A DNA stretch of 64,000 nt, from the NCBI GenBank assembly GCA_041751875.1, contig JBGSIC010000021.1, positions 1-64,000 on the forward strand, read 5' to 3'. Below, piece after piece: positions 1-8,877 of the stretch (its first letter is position 1; each line of letters begins with the position of its first letter). Position numbers and translations under genes: made by a program. The notes under the pieces are model-generated. The model was not told the DNA's origin. It did no database searches and saw nothing but the letters and a program-made list of their open reading frames with translations. This DNA comes from JBGSIC01 sp041751875. GTDB lineage: Bacteria; Bdellovibrionota; FAC87; UBA2466; JACKAF01.

Positions 1-710
<710 letters not shown>

Positions 711-858
711 AAGATGAGATAGTTCAGATGAACTACCTCTAATTGATTAAATGATTGAATCAGCCTCTAAAAGAGGCCGATAAAACCAAGGGCCCGTTTA
801 CTGGTTTCTTTGCTATTTAGTTTTCAAAGACCATTCACCTTACCGGCGAAACGTCAGA
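711..858 (-). other. 16S rRNA leader with boxA-like motif and processing hairpins
   Basis: This region lies between the rRNA promoter and the mature 16S 5' end. Read on the minus strand it holds a boxA-like antitermination motif (GGTCTTTGAAAAC, about 822-834). It also holds small perfect hairpins: GCCTCT/AGAGGC with an AAA loop at 763-777, and AGTTCA-GA-TGAACT at 721-734. These fit the precursor region bound by Nus factors and trimmed by RNases. No coding potential is seen. Confidence 0.6.
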
Positions 859-887
859 TATAAATACGGAGTGCCTCAGACTGTCAA
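859..887 (-). promoter_or_regulatory. rRNA operon promoter
   Basis: On the minus strand a perfect -35 TTGACA (882-887) is followed after 17 bp by TTTATA (859-864) as -10. AT-rich sequence upstream of the -35 (888-915) could serve as an UP element. Transcription would start near 852 and run through the leader into 16S. Confidence 0.8.
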
Positions 888-1175
888 CACGAAAACTAAT
901 AAATATCATTGAAATTTTGTCGCCTGTAAAACCAAGCTCATGGCCGTCCTCGGAATCATAAGCAATCGGAAGACGTAATACCCGCCTTCTTTACGGGGAA
1001 CGTAAAAGATCCCGCCAGTAGTGGGGTAAGGACGGGCCTCAATCAGCCATACTGAACCGAAGGTTAGCAGACGATTTGCCCAAAACTATGCTGTTCTCCT
1101 TCGGTTCATGCTGGGAAGCCGTCTTTTCTGGGCAGCCTCGAGCGTGCCTAGCTCTATCCAGATGGCAAGTTCTGC
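888..1175. other. Gene-free stretch with an 11-bp inverted repeat
   Basis: No convincing gene lies between the rRNA promoter and the oxidoreductase start. The stretch contains a perfect 11-bp inverted repeat, TGAACCGAAGG at 1053-1063 and CCTTCGGTTCA at 1098-1108, with a 34-nt loop. A 57-codon open frame without a start codon runs on the minus strand (906-1079). The right part could be a structured transcript or a regulatory site; I do not recognise it as a known RNA family. Confidence 0.4.
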
Positions 1176-1181
1176 TATAAT
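1173..1181 (+). promoter_or_regulatory. Extended -10 promoter, likely leaderless transcript
   Basis: The sequence TGCTATAAT is a perfect extended -10 (TGnTATAAT, hexamer 1176-1181). It ends 10 nt before the ATG at 1192, so the transcript would begin 3-5 nt before the start codon. No Shine-Dalgarno sequence lies between the -10 and the ATG, and no good -35 is visible, as is common for extended -10 promoters. Confidence 0.55.
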
Positions 1182-1191
1182 CTGCGCAGCA

Positions 1192-2202
1192 ATGAAACCA
1201 TATCTTGTCATCGGCGGCGGCGTTAGCGGGTTAATCGCAGCTTCCGCGCTCAAACGGTTGGGCATCGACTTCATCGGTTTGGAGAAGTCAGACCAATTGG
1301 GAGGACGAGCCCAAGCTGGACACCACCGCTTGTACGATGCGAAGGCCGTGGAGTATCTGCAGGAGCAGGTAAGCGCCATTGAGTGGGATTACATCCAAGA
1401 TTCGGCTCAGGAGCGATTCAAAGGAAACTGGCGCCCTCTTTCGCTTGAGTACAGTGAGCCTGAGCAGTTTTATCTTGGGTCCCCCTATTACTCCCCAAAA
1501 GGGGACTTTTCCCAGTGGATTAACTCACTTTCCGCCTCTGTTCGGCCCTTCTTCCTATTCCACCAAACCGTGTCAGAGATCATTCCCACGGTGAAGAAGA
1601 TCATCTGCCAAGAGGAGAAGACCTTTGAATACGAAAAGATTATTTGGGCGAGCCCGTTAGCACTCCTGGCTAAAACCTGGAAGGGCGATAAAAGCGGCCT
1701 GGCTTCCTTGTTCAAAAAAGCTTCGGATGCGGAGAACGGTGGTATCAACTACGAACTCGAAGTTAAAATGCCGCTCGCCGCCTTTGGGGAAACCTTCCCG
1801 GGACGTAACACCGCGGCGTTTACCTTTCGGTTCAAAGATCATACGCTCCGGGCGTTGGGAATTCCTCAGGTTGGCGAGGAGAACCACAAGATCCATTGGA
1901 TGCTTTTCTTGCCGAAAAAGATTTTGGAGAATCGGGAAGAAGTCGCCAAGTGCGTGCGCGCCTTAAAGCGCGAGATCTTCAAAGAGTTTGGGAGTCTTCA
2001 GGAGAGAGTGGTGCAGGAAAAGATTATTTTCCTGCCTCACATGTCAGGCGATCTGGCCTCTCCCTCTAAATCGATTGAGATTCTGCCCGACACGTTTTAT
2101 GTCGGACCAGAACTCGCGAGTGAAGACACAGACGAGTCTTTAAGAAACATGGATCGGGTGGTGGCTAACTGCAGGAATCTTGAGCAGCTGGTCACGCGGT
2201 AA
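1192..2202 (+). CDS. FAD-dependent oxidoreductase (amine-oxidase-like fold)
   Basis: A 336-residue protein opens directly with a dinucleotide-binding Rossmann fold: a short beta strand, GGGVSG at residues 8-13, then an acidic residue ending the second strand (GLEKSD) and GGRAQ, the pattern of flavin amine oxidases and protoporphyrinogen-oxidase-like enzymes. The C-terminus (FYVGPELAS) resembles the second FAD-contact motif of the family. The frame is open back to 1108, but starting at 1192 puts the Rossmann strand at the N-terminus and matches a -10 box just upstream. The substrate cannot be read from sequence. The gene is single, followed 22 bp later by an unrelated nucleotidase. Confidence 0.75.
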   Translation: MKPYLVIGGGVSGLIAASALKRLGIDFIGLEKSDQLGGRAQAGHHRLYDAKAVEYLQEQVSAIEWDYIQDSAQERFKGNWRPLSLEYSEPEQFYLGSPYYSPKGDFSQWINSLSASVRPFFLFHQTVSEIIPTVKKIICQEEKTFEYEKIIWASPLALLAKTWKGDKSGLASLFKKASDAENGGINYELEVKMPLAAFGETFPGRNTAAFTFRFKDHTLRALGIPQVGEENHKIHWMLFLPKKILENREEVAKCVRALKREIFKEFGSLQERVVQEKIIFLPHMSGDLASPSKSIEILPDTFYVGPELASEDTDESLRNMDRVVANCRNLEQLVTR

Positions 2203-2224
2203 TCGTTAAAGGAGTTCTAGATCC

Positions 2225-3805
2225 ATGGCACGTGTTTCTTTTACGTTTTCCTTTGTCTTCTTCTTTCTCTTGGGATGCGCCGGCACCCCTAAGACAGGCG
2301 ACCCGAATTATCTTCCTATCACTATTCTCCATACGAATGATGTTCACGGGCACGCATGGCCTGAAGCCGATGCAGACGGCGTGATGCGAGGTGGGTTTGC
2401 GGCCCAAGCTGCTTTGATCAAAAAAATACGAAAAGAAGTGGACGCAAAAAACGGGGTTGTCCTCGTACTTTCCGGTGGTGATTGCAACACGGGGACACCC
2501 GATTCCGACCTTTTAGATGCGGAACCCGATATAACCGCAATGAATATGATCGGTTACGACGCCATGGTGCTTGGTAATCACGAGTTCGATAGGGGTATCG
2601 ACAAAATTCTTAAGCAAAGGAAGTGGGTGAAGTTTCCCTTCCTCTCTTCCAACGTGCGCTACGAAAAGGGCAACCAATATCTCGTCGATCCTTACACCGT
2701 ACTTGTGCGCAAGGATGTGAATTTCGGCATTCTCGGTCTTTCGCCCGGCGACTTACGCACCCTTGTGGTGGGAAAGCTAATGGATGGCATGATCATCGAA
2801 GATCCCGTCAAAGCGGCGAAAGCCCATCTTCCCAAACTAAAAGAAATGGGCGCTGACATTTTGATTGGTCTTACCCACATCGGTTACATCGAGCCGGGCT
2901 CGGCCCCTCATCAAACAACCACCACTGACGACAGTGCACTTGCGCAAGCAGTGCCCGAGATTGCCATCATTGTCGGTGGTCACACGCACACTCTTATTCC
3001 TAAGGGTGTGAAGGTAAATAAGACCGTAATTTCTCAAGCCGGCTCTCACGGCAAGCACCTGGGCCGAATCGATTTACTTTGGAACATTAAAGACAAAGAA
3101 ATCGCCTCCTGGGACATCAACATGCTCCCTGTTCTTCCCTCTGAGGGAGAAGATCCCGATGTTAAAGCCAAACTGGATGCCTTTAAGAAGAAAACTCACA
3201 AAATGCTGGATGAAGTGATCGCCAGTGCGGAAGTGCCTCTTGAGGGAGACCGAACCCAGGTCCGTAGCCGCGAAACGAACTTGGCAAATCTTGTGACTGA
3301 CGTGATTCGCAAGAGCACGAAGGCCGATGTCGCTGTCTTCAACGGCGGTGGAATCCGTTCTGGCGTCGCAAAAGGTCCCATTCGCATGCGAGATATCTAC
3401 AGCATGCTTCCCTTTCAAAATACCGTTGTGACCGCGAAGATCACCGGAGCGCAACTCAAAGAAGCGGTTCAAATCGGGATTGAGAACAGCTTTCCGGGTG
3501 GAGGCCTGCTACAGGTGTCGGGTTTTTCCTATAAAGTGGATAACGGAAAAGTGACAGAAATGAGTCGCGAGGGAAAACCCATCGGCCCTGATGAAACCTT
3601 TCTCTTCGCAACCAATAACTTTCTGCTTGAGGGCGGCAATAACATGACCGTCTTAAAGACTTTGCCCGAGAGAAGAGACACAGGCATTCAAGTAGACCGC
3701 ATGCTGATCGAGTTTCTCAAAAAAGCAAAAAAGGTAAGCCCCAAGAAAGAAAATCGGATTGAGTTTTTAACAAAACTTCCGCCGCGTCCTGAAACTACTG
3801 GCTAG
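2225..3805 (+). CDS. 5'-nucleotidase / UDP-sugar hydrolase family lipoprotein (UshA-like)
   Basis: This is a 526-residue secreted metallophosphoesterase. A lipoprotein signal ends in LLGC (Cys18). The N-terminal metal-binding domain shows HTNDVHGH (residues 36-43), GGD, GNHEFD (about 115-122) and GGHTHT (about 255). The C-terminal 5'-nucleotidase domain shows NGGGIRSG and LPFQNTV. The family removes phosphate from nucleotides or splits UDP-sugars in the periplasm for salvage; the exact substrate is open. It has a good ribosome site (AAAGGAG). It converges on the HIT gene, and the two share the stop tetranucleotide CTAG (3802-3805). Confidence 0.9.
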   Translation: MARVSFTFSFVFFFLLGCAGTPKTGDPNYLPITILHTNDVHGHAWPEADADGVMRGGFAAQAALIKKIRKEVDAKNGVVLVLSGGDCNTGTPDSDLLDAEPDITAMNMIGYDAMVLGNHEFDRGIDKILKQRKWVKFPFLSSNVRYEKGNQYLVDPYTVLVRKDVNFGILGLSPGDLRTLVVGKLMDGMIIEDPVKAAKAHLPKLKEMGADILIGLTHIGYIEPGSAPHQTTTTDDSALAQAVPEIAIIVGGHTHTLIPKGVKVNKTVISQAGSHGKHLGRIDLLWNIKDKEIASWDINMLPVLPSEGEDPDVKAKLDAFKKKTHKMLDEVIASAEVPLEGDRTQVRSRETNLANLVTDVIRKSTKADVAVFNGGGIRSGVAKGPIRMRDIYSMLPFQNTVVTAKITGAQLKEAVQIGIENSFPGGGLLQVSGFSYKVDNGKVTEMSREGKPIGPDETFLFATNNFLLEGGNNMTVLKTLPERRDTGIQVDRMLIEFLKKAKKVSPKKENRIEFLTKLPPRPETTG

Positions 3806-4167
3806 CCCACCATCGAGCCACCCAATTGCTCCCCACCGAGAAGATGCATGTGAAGGTGGTAGATGGTTTGGCAACCATGGTCGCCGCTGTTAAAGACCGT
3901 CCGGAACCCACTGCCGGCGATGCCGAGTTTGGCCGCAATCTGTTGGCCCGCTAAAAAAAGATCGGAAAAGATGCTCAAATCCTGAGGCGTGACGTCCAAC
4001 ACATCTACGACATGCTTCTTAGGAATAATCAAAACGTGGACTTCGGCCTGTGGGCTAATGTCCTTAAAGGCAAATACGCGATCATTCTCAAAAACTTTTT
4101 CTGAGGGCAGGGTGCCGGCAATAATCTTGCAAAAAATGCATTCCTTGGAACGCTTAGGGTTCATCAT
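3802..4167 (-). CDS. HIT family nucleotide-binding hydrolase
   Basis: About 121 residues belonging to the Hint branch of the histidine triad superfamily. It has the zinc-type CIFCKI motif near the N-terminus, a PKKHV strand, and the triad HLHMHLL near the C-terminus whose middle histidine is the nucleophile in AMP-ester or phosphoramidate hydrolysis. GGAGG lies 5-8 nt before two adjacent ATG codons (4167 and 4164); the longer open frame upstream has no such site. Its last 4 bp overlap the convergent nucleotidase gene. The physiological substrate is unknown, as for most HIT proteins. Confidence 0.9.
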   Translation of the reverse strand: MMNPKRSKECIFCKIIAGTLPSEKVFENDRVFAFKDISPQAEVHVLIIPKKHVVDVLDVTPQDLSIFSDLFLAGQQIAAKLGIAGSGFRTVFNSGDHGCQTIYHLHMHLLGGEQLGGSMVG

Positions 4168-4244
4168 ACGAGCCTCCGGTGGATGAGAGAAAAGCATAGT
4201 GTAATCCGATTGCCAAACGTTGCAAACTACGACAACCATGTGGA

Positions 4245-4820
4245 GTGTTTGGAACAGAGAGCGTAAAACTAAAAGACTATCTGAAACGTCACGGTTTGCC
4301 TGAGAACAGGCCCGACACGGCACACGCGGCGGTTCTGGTGCCGCTCGGCTTTGATTCCGTCACCAAGCGGGTGGAGATTGTACTCACCAAGCGCGCCCAA
4401 TCCGTAAATTCTCACAAAGGGCAGGTTAGCTTTCCCGGTGGTTTGCGCGAAGCCGGGGATGACACGACCCTCTACACTGCGCTTAGGGAAACGGAAGAAG
4501 AACTAGGGATAGACCCTTCAGTCATTGAGCCGCTCGGCCCGCTGCCCTCCGTTTATACACGAGGAAACCTTCTCATTTTCCCCTGGGTCGCGGCTGTGAA
4601 ACTCCCCACCGAATTCAAACCACGCGCCGAGGAGGTGGAAACCGTTCTCTATTTGCCAGTAAAAAAGCTCGTGGTGGAGGGCCTCAAGCCCGTTGCGGTA
4701 GAGGATGAAGGCGTAACGATCTCTACGATAGGCTTAACTCTGGGCACCGAATTGGTGTGGGGAGCCACCGCTCGTATCTTAGAACATCTCCGACTCGCTT
4801 TGGTGGCCGTGGGTTACTAG
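4245..4820 (+). CDS. NUDIX hydrolase, CoA-pyrophosphatase (NudL)-like
   Basis: A 191-residue protein with the NudL/UPF0035 signature SFPGG followed by the Nudix helix TALRETEEELGI. The residue normally Glu in the GGx5E part is Asp-like (GDD), as is common in this subfamily. The motif order fits enzymes that split CoA or related nucleoside diphosphates. The start is GTG; the GGAG immediately before it is too close for an ideal ribosome site, so TTG at 4296 is a weaker alternative. It is divergent from HIT and converges on rlmE with a shared CTAG stop (4817-4820). Confidence 0.8.
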   Translation: MFGTESVKLKDYLKRHGLPENRPDTAHAAVLVPLGFDSVTKRVEIVLTKRAQSVNSHKGQVSFPGGLREAGDDTTLYTALRETEEELGIDPSVIEPLGPLPSVYTRGNLLIFPWVAAVKLPTEFKPRAEEVETVLYLPVKKLVVEGLKPVAVEDEGVTISTIGLTLGTELVWGATARILEHLRLALVAVGY

Positions 4821-5383
4821 CGTTTTCCCTTCCCGATGAAAAAAATCTCACGGCTATGTTTCCGGGTGCTATCCGGTCGGGTCTTTTTTACTTCTTCGAA
4901 CACCGCGCGCATCGCCTTGTCGTACTCCTGAAAGCCCTCGCCCATGAAGAGTTTGACGACAAAATGGCCGCCGACGCGCAGGCGCTCTTGCGCCACGTGA
5001 AGGGCAAATTCCGCCAGCCCCACCGACTGAGCCACGTCGCTATCATGGACTCCACTCGTCTTGGGAGCCATGTCGCTGAGTACGACGTCATAACTCGAAG
5101 GCACTTGCGACCAATCCACGTCTTCCACCGCCATCTCGAGAGTCTTAACCCTTGGGTGTTCCACTTTAATCGGCGAGAGATCAATCGCCACAATCTGAGC
5201 CTGTGGGGCGCGCTCAATGCAGTACTGCGTCCAGGAACCTGGAGCCGCGCCTAAATCGAGAATCGTTTTGGCGCCCTGGAGAATGTGTTCCTTCTCCTCA
5301 ATTTCCCTAAGCTTGTAAATGGAACGCGCGAGGTAATTTTCCTGTCGCGCTTTTTTGGTGTAGGGGTCGTCGTTCCAGCTCAT
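4817..5383 (-). CDS. rlmE: 23S rRNA (uridine-2'-O-) methyltransferase RlmE/FtsJ
   Basis: A 188-residue SAM-dependent methyltransferase. It has the FtsJ SAM loop DLGAAPGSWTQ and the catalytic K-D-K-E set: Lys24 in YKL, Asp in SDMAP, Lys in VVKLF and Glu in SREIF. The family methylates U2552 in the A loop of 23S rRNA and promotes 50S assembly. Its ATG overlaps the stop of the upstream TIGR02757 gene (ATGA, 5380-5383), so the two are translationally coupled. It is convergent with the NUDIX gene. Confidence 0.92.
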   Translation of the reverse strand: MSWNDDPYTKKARQENYLARSIYKLREIEEKEHILQGAKTILDLGAAPGSWTQYCIERAPQAQIVAIDLSPIKVEHPRVKTLEMAVEDVDWSQVPSSYDVVLSDMAPKTSGVHDSDVAQSVGLAEFALHVAQERLRVGGHFVVKLFMGEGFQEYDKAMRAVFEEVKKTRPDSTRKHSREIFFIGKGKR

Positions 5384-6222
5384 TTTGTTACCGTTAGGTG
5401 CTTCTTCAAATACTCGTTAACTTTGTTCCCCGCCATAGAAAGATGACACAAGGAAAAATCGTAACGTAAGGGGTCTTCCGGGGAAACTTCCCTCAGGCGG
5501 GCCGTCGCCTCCTCGGCGACGCGCCAATTGGCAGACTTCGATTTAGTCCAGCCAAACTGCTGAACCGTTTTGAGTAGATGCGTGTCTAAAGGAAGTACCA
5601 AATGTCGCGCCGGGTAGGCCGCCCACAAACCCGTATCAATGCCGTCAGCAGGTCTTACCATCCAGCGCAGGTACATATTCAGCCGTTTGCACGCGCTTCC
5701 CTCCATGGGATCCGAAAGAAGATACTTGAGATTTCGCTGTCGTTCTCCCGCCACTTTTTGAAGACGCTTGGGAAGAGGAACTGTTTTCAGCCCACGGACA
5801 AAGCGCGACAAGCGAGGTCGCAAACCTTCCTCACACCCTTCATTTAGGGGAACCATGAATCCGCTAAACAACGTGCCGTGGCTTCTCAGGTAACCCCTCA
5901 GCCAAAAACAAAGAATCTCGATATCTTCACCACGAGTAAATCGATGGTAAAAACCATCAAAACGGCCGTCCAACTTTTCTTCCCGTATCGCGCGCGCGGG
6001 AGATTCTCCGAGCCGTTCAAGTACCTTGCGCACACTCGAAAGAATGGATTTCACATTCCCATAGGCCAAAAGGGCGGCTAGGAAAGCGACTACTTCTTGA
6101 TCTGCGGGATCAGAAAATTTGTGCACAAAGGATATGGGATCCCATTCTCGGCGATGCATACTATGAAATTCTTGGTAGGCGCTCTCTAGAATACTTTTGA
6201 GTTCTGAAGGGGAAAAATTCAC
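5380..6222 (-). CDS. TIGR02757 family (DUF2400) protein
   Basis: A 280-residue protein matching the TIGR02757 family: an alpha-helical protein with conserved AALLAYGN near the N-terminus, KRLNMYLRWMVR in the second half, and LDTHLLKTVQQFG. The RWMVR and LDTH parts recall helix-hairpin-helix DNA glycosylases, but no activity is established and I assign none. It is the first gene of a two-gene operon with rlmE (4-bp ATGA overlap), which mildly suggests a nucleic-acid role. Confidence 0.8.
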   Translation of the reverse strand: MNFSPSELKSILESAYQEFHSMHRREWDPISFVHKFSDPADQEVVAFLAALLAYGNVKSILSSVRKVLERLGESPARAIREEKLDGRFDGFYHRFTRGEDIEILCFWLRGYLRSHGTLFSGFMVPLNEGCEEGLRPRLSRFVRGLKTVPLPKRLQKVAGERQRNLKYLLSDPMEGSACKRLNMYLRWMVRPADGIDTGLWAAYPARHLVLPLDTHLLKTVQQFGWTKSKSANWRVAEEATARLREVSPEDPLRYDFSLCHLSMAGNKVNEYLKKHLTVTK

Positions 6223-6281
6223 GGGTCGAACTTAGCACGAAGACTTAAAGGGGGAAGGGAAAAACGACCGGGGAAAAAGGG

Positions 6282-6584
6282 TCAAAAGGAACAGGTTGCG
6301 GTACCTTTTTCGGCGCACTCTACACGGCAAGAAATGTTATCGAAATCTTCCGAGCAAAGCACCTTGGCAAACGTAACTGAAAAAACGCCGGCTTCTGTTT
6401 CGCATTCGGCTTCGTACGCTTGTGCCTGGGAGCGTGAATCGAGCCGGGCGCGTTGTTTGGCCTGATACTCATTGTTTCCACAGCCCCGCCCAAAGAATGT
6501 TTCCTGCCAATTATTGTGATTCGCAAATGACGGCTGAGAAAAGAAAGAGAGAAAGAGGAAACCTAAAACCACGTTTGGCTTCAT
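6282..6584 (-). CDS. Small cysteine-rich secreted protein, unknown
   Basis: This protein of 100 residues has a signal peptide (LGFLFLSFFSQPSFA, cleavage near residue 21) and a mature part of about 79 residues with six cysteines: one in GRGCGNN, CE in the middle, then C, CRVEC and C near the end. An even cysteine number in a short exported domain suggests disulfide bonds in the periplasm or outside. I recognise no family. It starts 15 nt after the stop of the FliG-C-like gene on the same strand and could be co-transcribed with it. Confidence 0.6.
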   Translation of the reverse strand: MKPNVVLGFLFLSFFSQPSFANHNNWQETFFGRGCGNNEYQAKQRARLDSRSQAQAYEAECETEAGVFSVTFAKVLCSEDFDNISCRVECAEKGTATCSF

Positions 6585-6599
6585 GAACCTATCCTCAAG

Positions 6600-7304
6600 C
6601 TAAGCAGCGTTTTCCTCAGGGGAACCCTTGCTGGGATCCTGCTCACCTTCTTTACGGCGGTGGCGAGGACTTTCGGGTGCTTCAAAAGCAAACTTATCCT
6701 TGGCTTCCAGTAGGCGGCCAATCTTCAATATCTGACGGCGAGCACCAAGAATTAGCCCTTCGGACGGCCCCTTGGGGCCAAAATTTTCTTCCTCGTCCTT
6801 AATTTGACGAGTGGTGCGATGGCTCACGTTGCGCACGATTTTCTGCCGGAAATCCTTCTCTACACCAGTTAGCGCGTAGGCCAGAATCTTGGGGGGAGTT
6901 TCGCCTAAAATTTCAGCCATGACCCCTTCATCGAGGAAGACGAGATCTTCGAAAAATACGGTTCTGGCCAAAACCTCATCAATAAACTGGGGGTCTTGCC
7001 GGCGGGCCCGCTGCAAGATGGAATCTCTCACGGTGGGAGCCGACTGCTCAAGCAAACAGGCGAAGTCAATTTGTCCGTGAGTGCTGCGCTTAAAGCGGTC
7101 CAAGCGAAGCACTTTGACGGGCTCCGCAGCCGCGGTTACTTGTTGCATGACGCTTTTGAGAAATTCGGGATCATCCTTCTCGGCTTGGAGAATGATTCGC
7201 TTTTTCAATTCGGTTGGAGCGGTATCCAGAAGTTTGGCGAACTCTAGTAAACCCTTCGCACTCTTCTTATAGCGCTTGATGTCGAGCTTTTTGGTGTCAC
7301 TCAT
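6600..7304 (-). CDS. FliG C-terminal-like domain protein with duplicated N-terminal module
   Basis: A 234-residue protein. Residues about 7-55 and 64-113 are a tandem repeat (L.I.RYKKS..GLLEFAKLL against L.L.RFKRS..GQIDFACLL, each ending DP.F...V). Residues about 115-200 resemble the FliG C-terminal domain: FFEDLVFLDEG, then LAYALTGVEKDFRQKI, a conserved turn, NVSHR, and GP before a final helix. In flagella FliG-C couples stator to rotor. Here no other flagellar gene is near, and the tail (about 200-234) is charged and low complexity. It may be a cytoplasmic adaptor that reuses the FliG fold; function unknown. Confidence 0.6.
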   Translation of the reverse strand: MSDTKKLDIKRYKKSAKGLLEFAKLLDTAPTELKKRIILQAEKDDPEFLKSVMQQVTAAAEPVKVLRLDRFKRSTHGQIDFACLLEQSAPTVRDSILQRARRQDPQFIDEVLARTVFFEDLVFLDEGVMAEILGETPPKILAYALTGVEKDFRQKIVRNVSHRTTRQIKDEEENFGPKGPSEGLILGARRQILKIGRLLEAKDKFAFEAPESPRHRRKEGEQDPSKGSPEENAA

Positions 7305-7342
7305 TTTGTTGTTCTATTTTAAGTTAAATGGAGACAAATGAG

Positions 7343-7357
7343 AATCTGTAACAGATT
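7343..7357. promoter_or_regulatory. 15-bp perfect palindrome in the glpK divergent promoter region
   Basis: AATCTGT-A-ACAGATT is a perfect odd palindrome located 33 bp before the glpK start and 39 bp before the divergent FliG-C-like gene start. Size and position fit a dimeric repressor or activator site. Neither flanking gene encodes a regulator, so the factor is unknown. Confidence 0.5.
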
Positions 7358-7389
7358 AAGAGTTTTCGTTTGTGGACGGGGAGGACTAA

Positions 7390-8877
7390 GTGGCAGATTT
7401 CATTCTGGCTATTGATCAAGGGACAACCGGAAGTACCGCGTTAATTTTCGACCAGGAACTCAACATACGTGGGAAAGCTAACGTCGAGTTCCCTCAACAT
7501 TTCCCCAAACCAGGCTGGGTTGAGCACGACTTAAATGAAATTTGGGATTCAGTTCGAAAAGCCGTTCAACAGGTTTTCTTACATTCTAAGATCAAACCAG
7601 AAAACATCGTCGCCATCGGCATCACAAATCAGCGAGAAACCACTTGTTTATGGGAACGCGATGAAGCCGGCACTCCCGTAAGCAAAGCCATCGTTTGGCA
7701 GGACCGACGGACGGCCGACTACTGCGCCAAGCTTAAGAAGCGCGGACTAGAAAAAAAGGTGAACCGCACAACCGGCCTTTTGCTCGATCCCTACTTCAGC
7801 GGAACAAAGCTCCATTGGCTTTTAAATGAAGGGACAACAACGCTAGCGCGCGCCAAAAAAGGAAAATTGGCTTTTGGAACGGTGGAAAGTTTTTTGGTCT
7901 ACCGCATGACAGGCGAACATGTTACGGAGCCGTCCAACGCCAGTAGAACTCTTTTGATGAACCTTCAAAAGTGTGAATGGGACAGGGAAATGCTCAAGCT
8001 GTTTCAAATTCCCGAAACCCTACTGCCGCCAATTCTTCCCTCATGCACCATTTACGCTAAGACGAAGGGATTTGATCCTTTGCCCGATGGGGTTCCCATA
8101 GCCGGATTGGCAGGAGATCAACAAGCCGCCCTTTTCGGACAGGCGTGCTTCGAACCGGGATCGGCAAAATCCACCTACGGAACGGGGGCCTTTGTTTTAG
8201 CTAACGTGGGGACTAAACCCGTTTACTCTAAACACCGTCTTCTGAGCAGCGTTGCCTGGAAATGGCAGGGCAAAACGAACTATTGCTTAGAAGGCAGCGC
8301 GTTTATTGCGGGCGCCGCCGTCCAATGGTTGCGCGACAACTTACAAATCATCACGAAATCTGCTGAGGTAGAAGAGCTTGCTAAAAGTGTCCCCGACTCA
8401 GGGGGAGTTTTGATTGTCCCGGCGTACACGGGATTGGGAGCCCCGCATTGGATTCCACAAGCAACAGGTTTGATCACCGGCATTACTCGCGGCACACAGC
8501 GCGGGCACATCGCGCGCGCTACCTTAGAGGGGGTTGCGTATTCCGTTCACGAGCTCTTGGAGGCGATGGGAAAAGACTTGGGCAAAAAGATTCAGCCCCT
8601 CAAAGTGGATGGAGGAGCTTCAGAAAGTGATCTTCTGATGCAAATGCAAAGTGACCTCCTAGGTGCAAAAGTGGTGAGGTCGTCTATTGTAGAAACCACT
8701 GCACTTGGCTCGGGCCTTCAAGCAGGGCTTGCGGTTGGAATCTGGAAGAATCTGGAGCAAATCAAAAAAACGTGGCGCGCTTCGACTAGTTTCACCCCCC
8801 AGATGAAGCCGGCAGAAAGAAAGCGATGCTTGGAGCGCTGGCAAAAAACAGTGTCTGCCGCAAAAATGCTCGCCTAG
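7390..8877 (+). CDS. glpK: Glycerol kinase
   Basis: A 495-residue FGGY-family kinase of the usual length. DQGTTGSTA at residues 8-16 is the phosphate-binding loop, and VWQDRRT, GDQQAALFGQ and the late DGGASESDLLMQ are GlpK signatures. It converts glycerol and ATP to glycerol-3-phosphate, feeding glycolysis and phospholipid synthesis. The start is GTG with GGGAGGA upstream. No glpF or glpD lies beside it. A perfect palindrome in its promoter suggests regulation. It shares the CTAG stop (8874-8877) with convergent radA. Confidence 0.95.
   Translation: MADFILAIDQGTTGSTALIFDQELNIRGKANVEFPQHFPKPGWVEHDLNEIWDSVRKAVQQVFLHSKIKPENIVAIGITNQRETTCLWERDEAGTPVSKAIVWQDRRTADYCAKLKKRGLEKKVNRTTGLLLDPYFSGTKLHWLLNEGTTTLARAKKGKLAFGTVESFLVYRMTGEHVTEPSNASRTLLMNLQKCEWDREMLKLFQIPETLLPPILPSCTIYAKTKGFDPLPDGVPIAGLAGDQQAALFGQACFEPGSAKSTYGTGAFVLANVGTKPVYSKHRLLSSVAWKWQGKTNYCLEGSAFIAGAAVQWLRDNLQIITKSAEVEELAKSVPDSGGVLIVPAYTGLGAPHWIPQATGLITGITRGTQRGHIARATLEGVAYSVHELLEAMGKDLGKKIQPLKVDGGASESDLLMQMQSDLLGAKVVRSSIVETTALGSGLQAGLAVGIWKNLEQIKKTWRASTSFTPQMKPAERKRCLERWQKTVSAAKMLA

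Noticed and set aside
906..1079. 57-codon open frame on the minus strand with protein-like composition (GGIFYVPRKEGGYY)
   Set aside because: It has no ATG, GTG or TTG start before the middle, is bounded by a stop just upstream, and overlaps the inverted repeat; possibly a relic but not supportable as a gene.
1108..1191. Upstream extension of the FAD oxidoreductase
   Set aside because: No ribosome site; the added 28 residues precede the Rossmann strand and overlap a perfect -10 box, so the start at 1192 is preferred.
4168..4323. Upstream extension of the HIT protein
   Set aside because: The HIT fold begins at the start near 4167, which has GGAGG upstream; the extension is antisense to the NUDIX start.
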